From NCBI GenBank assembly GCA_031285085.1, contig JAITWW010000096.1, positions 1 through 7,419 of the forward strand: 7,419 bases of DNA. Direction: 5' to 3'. Positions 6,801-7,419 of the stretch are shown here, one piece after another (position 1 is the stretch's first letter; the number at the start of each line of letters is the position of its first letter). The DNA comes from Candidatus Methanofilum arcanum. Its GTDB lineage: Archaea; Halobacteriota; Methanomicrobia; Methanomicrobiales; Methanospirillaceae. The position numbers and the translations under genes are program-made. The notes under the pieces are model-generated. The model had not been told where the DNA came from and did not search any database. It saw nothing but the letters and a program-made list of their open reading frames with translations.

Positions 6801-7182
6801 TGCCGTAACAATGGGCAATAAAGCCCATGAAACTGTGTAGATTTTGAAGTGATAAGACAACCTGGTCAGCAGTGACGCTTCTCGGGTTATGGGTTGCATT
6901 GTTTCCCAACTTTCGAATATATCTGATTTTTAGAAGCAGGTCTGCAGGAAGGAGGTCACAAAACTTCTCATCTCCTACCAATGCTGCCAAGCTGTCGTCA
7001 TAGGGCTTGGTGAGGGATTGATCCACGCTGTACATCCATTTGACCGCAAATTCAAGCGCAGCACGACAGCCAGTAGCGCAAAAATTCGGGCTGATAGACA
7101 GCACTAATTCCGCTTGCACCGCTGTATCAGCGAAGGAAGAGAATTGTGGATCAGTGGTGAGGAAATCGAAGTTTGTGGGCAT
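3856..7182 (-). CDS. hsdR: Type I restriction enzyme R subunit (endonuclease/translocase)
   Basis: At 1108 residues this is full length for HsdR. The N-terminus (about 1-130, with FAVKWMYSVD and YIRKLGNNATHNP) is a DUF4145-like domain. The PD-(D/E)xK nuclease follows at about 195-300 with D239 and the E254-A-K256 pair. The SF2 motor has Walker A MATGSGKT (367-374), DEAH (468-471), TAT (493-495), SVDMLDTGIDVPE (671-683) and motif VI QMVGRGTRL (701-709). The C-terminus (about 830-1100) fits the EcoEI-type R C-terminal region that contacts the methylase core. In the cell it would translocate and cleave DNA when bound to an HsdM2S complex. No frameshift or lost catalytic residue is seen, although hsdM is absent from the window and hsdS is broken. 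The ATG at 7182 has GAGG 6 bases upstream. The 168 bases to dinD show no strong terminator. Confidence 0.95.
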   Translation of the reverse strand: MPTNFDFLTTDPQFSSFADTAVQAELVLSISPNFCATGCRAALEFAVKWMYSVDQSLTKPYDDSLAALVGDEKFCDLLPADLLLKIRYIRKLGNNATHNPRSVTADQVVLSLQNLHSFMGFIAHCYGTDYQETAFDTTLLTTEKSAEPVADSPPPIRSEIDFDTLIHQNIPKREELTARRKQKLKQGYAVKPMDFTEAQTRRAYIDVMLEDAGWQRGKNWRDEYQIDEMPNKSGFGKADYVLFGDDGLPLAVIEAKRTSRNVEEGRQQAVLYVDFLEKKYGQRPIIFLTNGYEISIWNDKYYPERTVSGIYSKRDLEKEFNKIKDRKPLKAVQVNDEISNRYYQKEAIQAVCETLGERNRRKALLVMATGSGKTRTVISIVDVLIRHGWVKNILFLADRSALVTQAKRAFHNLMPNLSLCNLSENKADASARAVFSTYQTMINCIDDTRDDQGERLFTTGHFDLIIVDEAHRSIYNRYKDIFTYFDALLVGLTATPKDEIDKNTYEIFDLESGVPTYGYELSQAVQDGYLVDFVSIESELKFISQGITYDDLTPEEKVEYEKTFSDEDGNVPPSIESSALNEWLFNYDTIKKALHILMKNGQHIDFNTKIGKTIIFAKSHNHAEKILEVWNKEFPDYPSHYCRVIDNYTNYAQSLIDDFSDPKKYPQIAVSVDMLDTGIDVPEILNLVFFKKVFSRAKFWQMVGRGTRLCEGLIDGEDKKQFYIFDLCGNFSFFRLNTKGRDAGPVTTLQERMFNTKVEMVRCLQELAFQTDELKDYRTELVRNLAASTQALNRDNFSVKQHLRAIDQFQNEDDFTTLTYENTVQIAEHIAPLIPPMWDKISTARFDMLLYQIELSLLAGKSYKKAKNDLIKKASELSRYANIPAVAAQKEIIEQILHTDFLEQAGIMDYEDIRRRLRDLIDFIPSEERSRYDTNFTDDILSQEWNESQLDNDDLANYKKKVNYYISQHQDIPVIAKLKGNVPLMNSDVKELEQILWSELGTKEQYDEQYGQTPLGELVRSIVGLSRQAANDSFSMFMNNYQLDSRQMHFVKQIVNYIVTNGMMKDLAILQESPFSDMGSVSEIFDEGMIMDLREMIQRINENAVAMV

Positions 7183-7192
7183 CTACCACCTC
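7183..7192 (-). promoter_or_regulatory. GAGGTGGTAG ribosome-site decamer before hsdR
   Basis: This is the minus-strand decamer immediately before the hsdR ATG, identical to that before the hsdS stub (2821-2830). The 52 remaining bases up to the small upstream gene are AT-rich (with TATATAAA), but have no acceptable -35 partner, so I do not call a promoter. Confidence 0.55.
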
Positions 7193-7244
7193 GGAGCTTT
7201 ATATATTCGTTTCTTGAGATATTACACTTTTGGTTGTTATGAGA

Positions 7245-7418
7245 TCAATCTGTATTTTTTGCCCTGACAATTCGTTTAAAACCGTATTTTTTTGCGGCAG
7301 CTTCTCCGAATCGATTCATATGTTCAGCACGTTCTTGTGGTGTCATATCTTTCATTTCTTCATACATTTGCAGACGGATCCGATCAATCTCATCCTCAAT
7401 CATATTAGGTTTTTTCAT
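7245..7418 (-). CDS. Small charged protein of 57 residues upstream of hsdR
   Basis: This frame runs from an ATG at 7418, one base from the window edge, to a TGA at 7245-7247. It could extend further upstream, since its ribosome site would lie outside. The product is helical and highly charged: MIEDEIDRIRLQMYEEMKDM, then TPQERAEHMNRFGEAAAKKY and a basic end (GFKRIVRAKNTD). Composition and the pattern of an amphipathic helix followed by a TPQER turn recall short antitoxin-like proteins, but I do not recognise a named family and no toxin partner is adjacent in the window. It ends 62 bases before hsdR on the same strand and may share its transcript. It clearly is not hsdM, so hsdM is not directly next to hsdR. 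Confidence 0.65.
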   Translation of the reverse strand: MKKPNMIEDEIDRIRLQMYEEMKDMTPQERAEHMNRFGEAAAKKYGFKRIVRAKNTD

Positions 7419-7419
7419 C

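Noticed and set aside
7193..7244. Promoter for hsdR (TATAAA-like -10)
   Set aside because: No acceptable -35 hexamer at 16-18 bases; AT-rich spacer only.
1..7419. CRISPR array, tRNA, rRNA, insertion-sequence ends or transposase
   Set aside because: No regularly spaced repeats, no cloverleaf-type sequence, no transposase motifs and no terminal inverted repeats with target duplication were seen.

Overview
The window looks like the edge of a defence island in a low-to-moderate GC bacterium, most likely an anaerobic Firmicute (Clostridia or Negativicutes). That placement is an inference from strong GGAGG-type ribosome sites, codon use, the cupin family and the style of the restriction genes. No 16S or marker gene is present to confirm it.

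Layout. Positions 1-484 carry two plus-strand, probably housekeeping genes: the C-terminal end of an unrecognised protein and an overlapping small cupin. A gene-free stretch (485-797) follows, with weak hairpins and pyrimidine tracts. Every gene from 798 to the right edge is on the minus strand and converges on the cupin. In transcription order these are a 57-residue small protein (7418-7245), a full-length type I restriction subunit HsdR (7182-3856), a short relic resembling an HsdS C-terminus (about 3796-3749), a DinD protein (3687-2830), an HsdS N-terminal stub without recognition domains (2818-2603), an SMC/OLD-like AAA ATPase (2574-1459) and a DUF4276 TOPRIM-like protein (1466-798).

How the genes work together. 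HsdR normally needs HsdM and HsdS. Here hsdM is not visible and hsdS is reduced to fragments, so the restriction system is either decayed, completed in trans or repurposed. The ATPase and DUF4276 genes overlap by 8 bases (ATGAATAG), with a GGAGG site placed for the second start. This suggests a translationally coupled two-protein module of the ATPase plus TOPRIM-like nuclease kind (compare OLD, Gabija and PARIS). DinD is an SOS-associated protein often found inside hsd operons. The most interesting reading is that an ATPase/DUF4276 cassette has replaced most of hsdS in a former hsdR-dinD-hsdS operon, leaving a compact hsdR-dinD-ATPase-DUF4276 unit. Whether that unit acts as one system cannot be decided from sequence alone.
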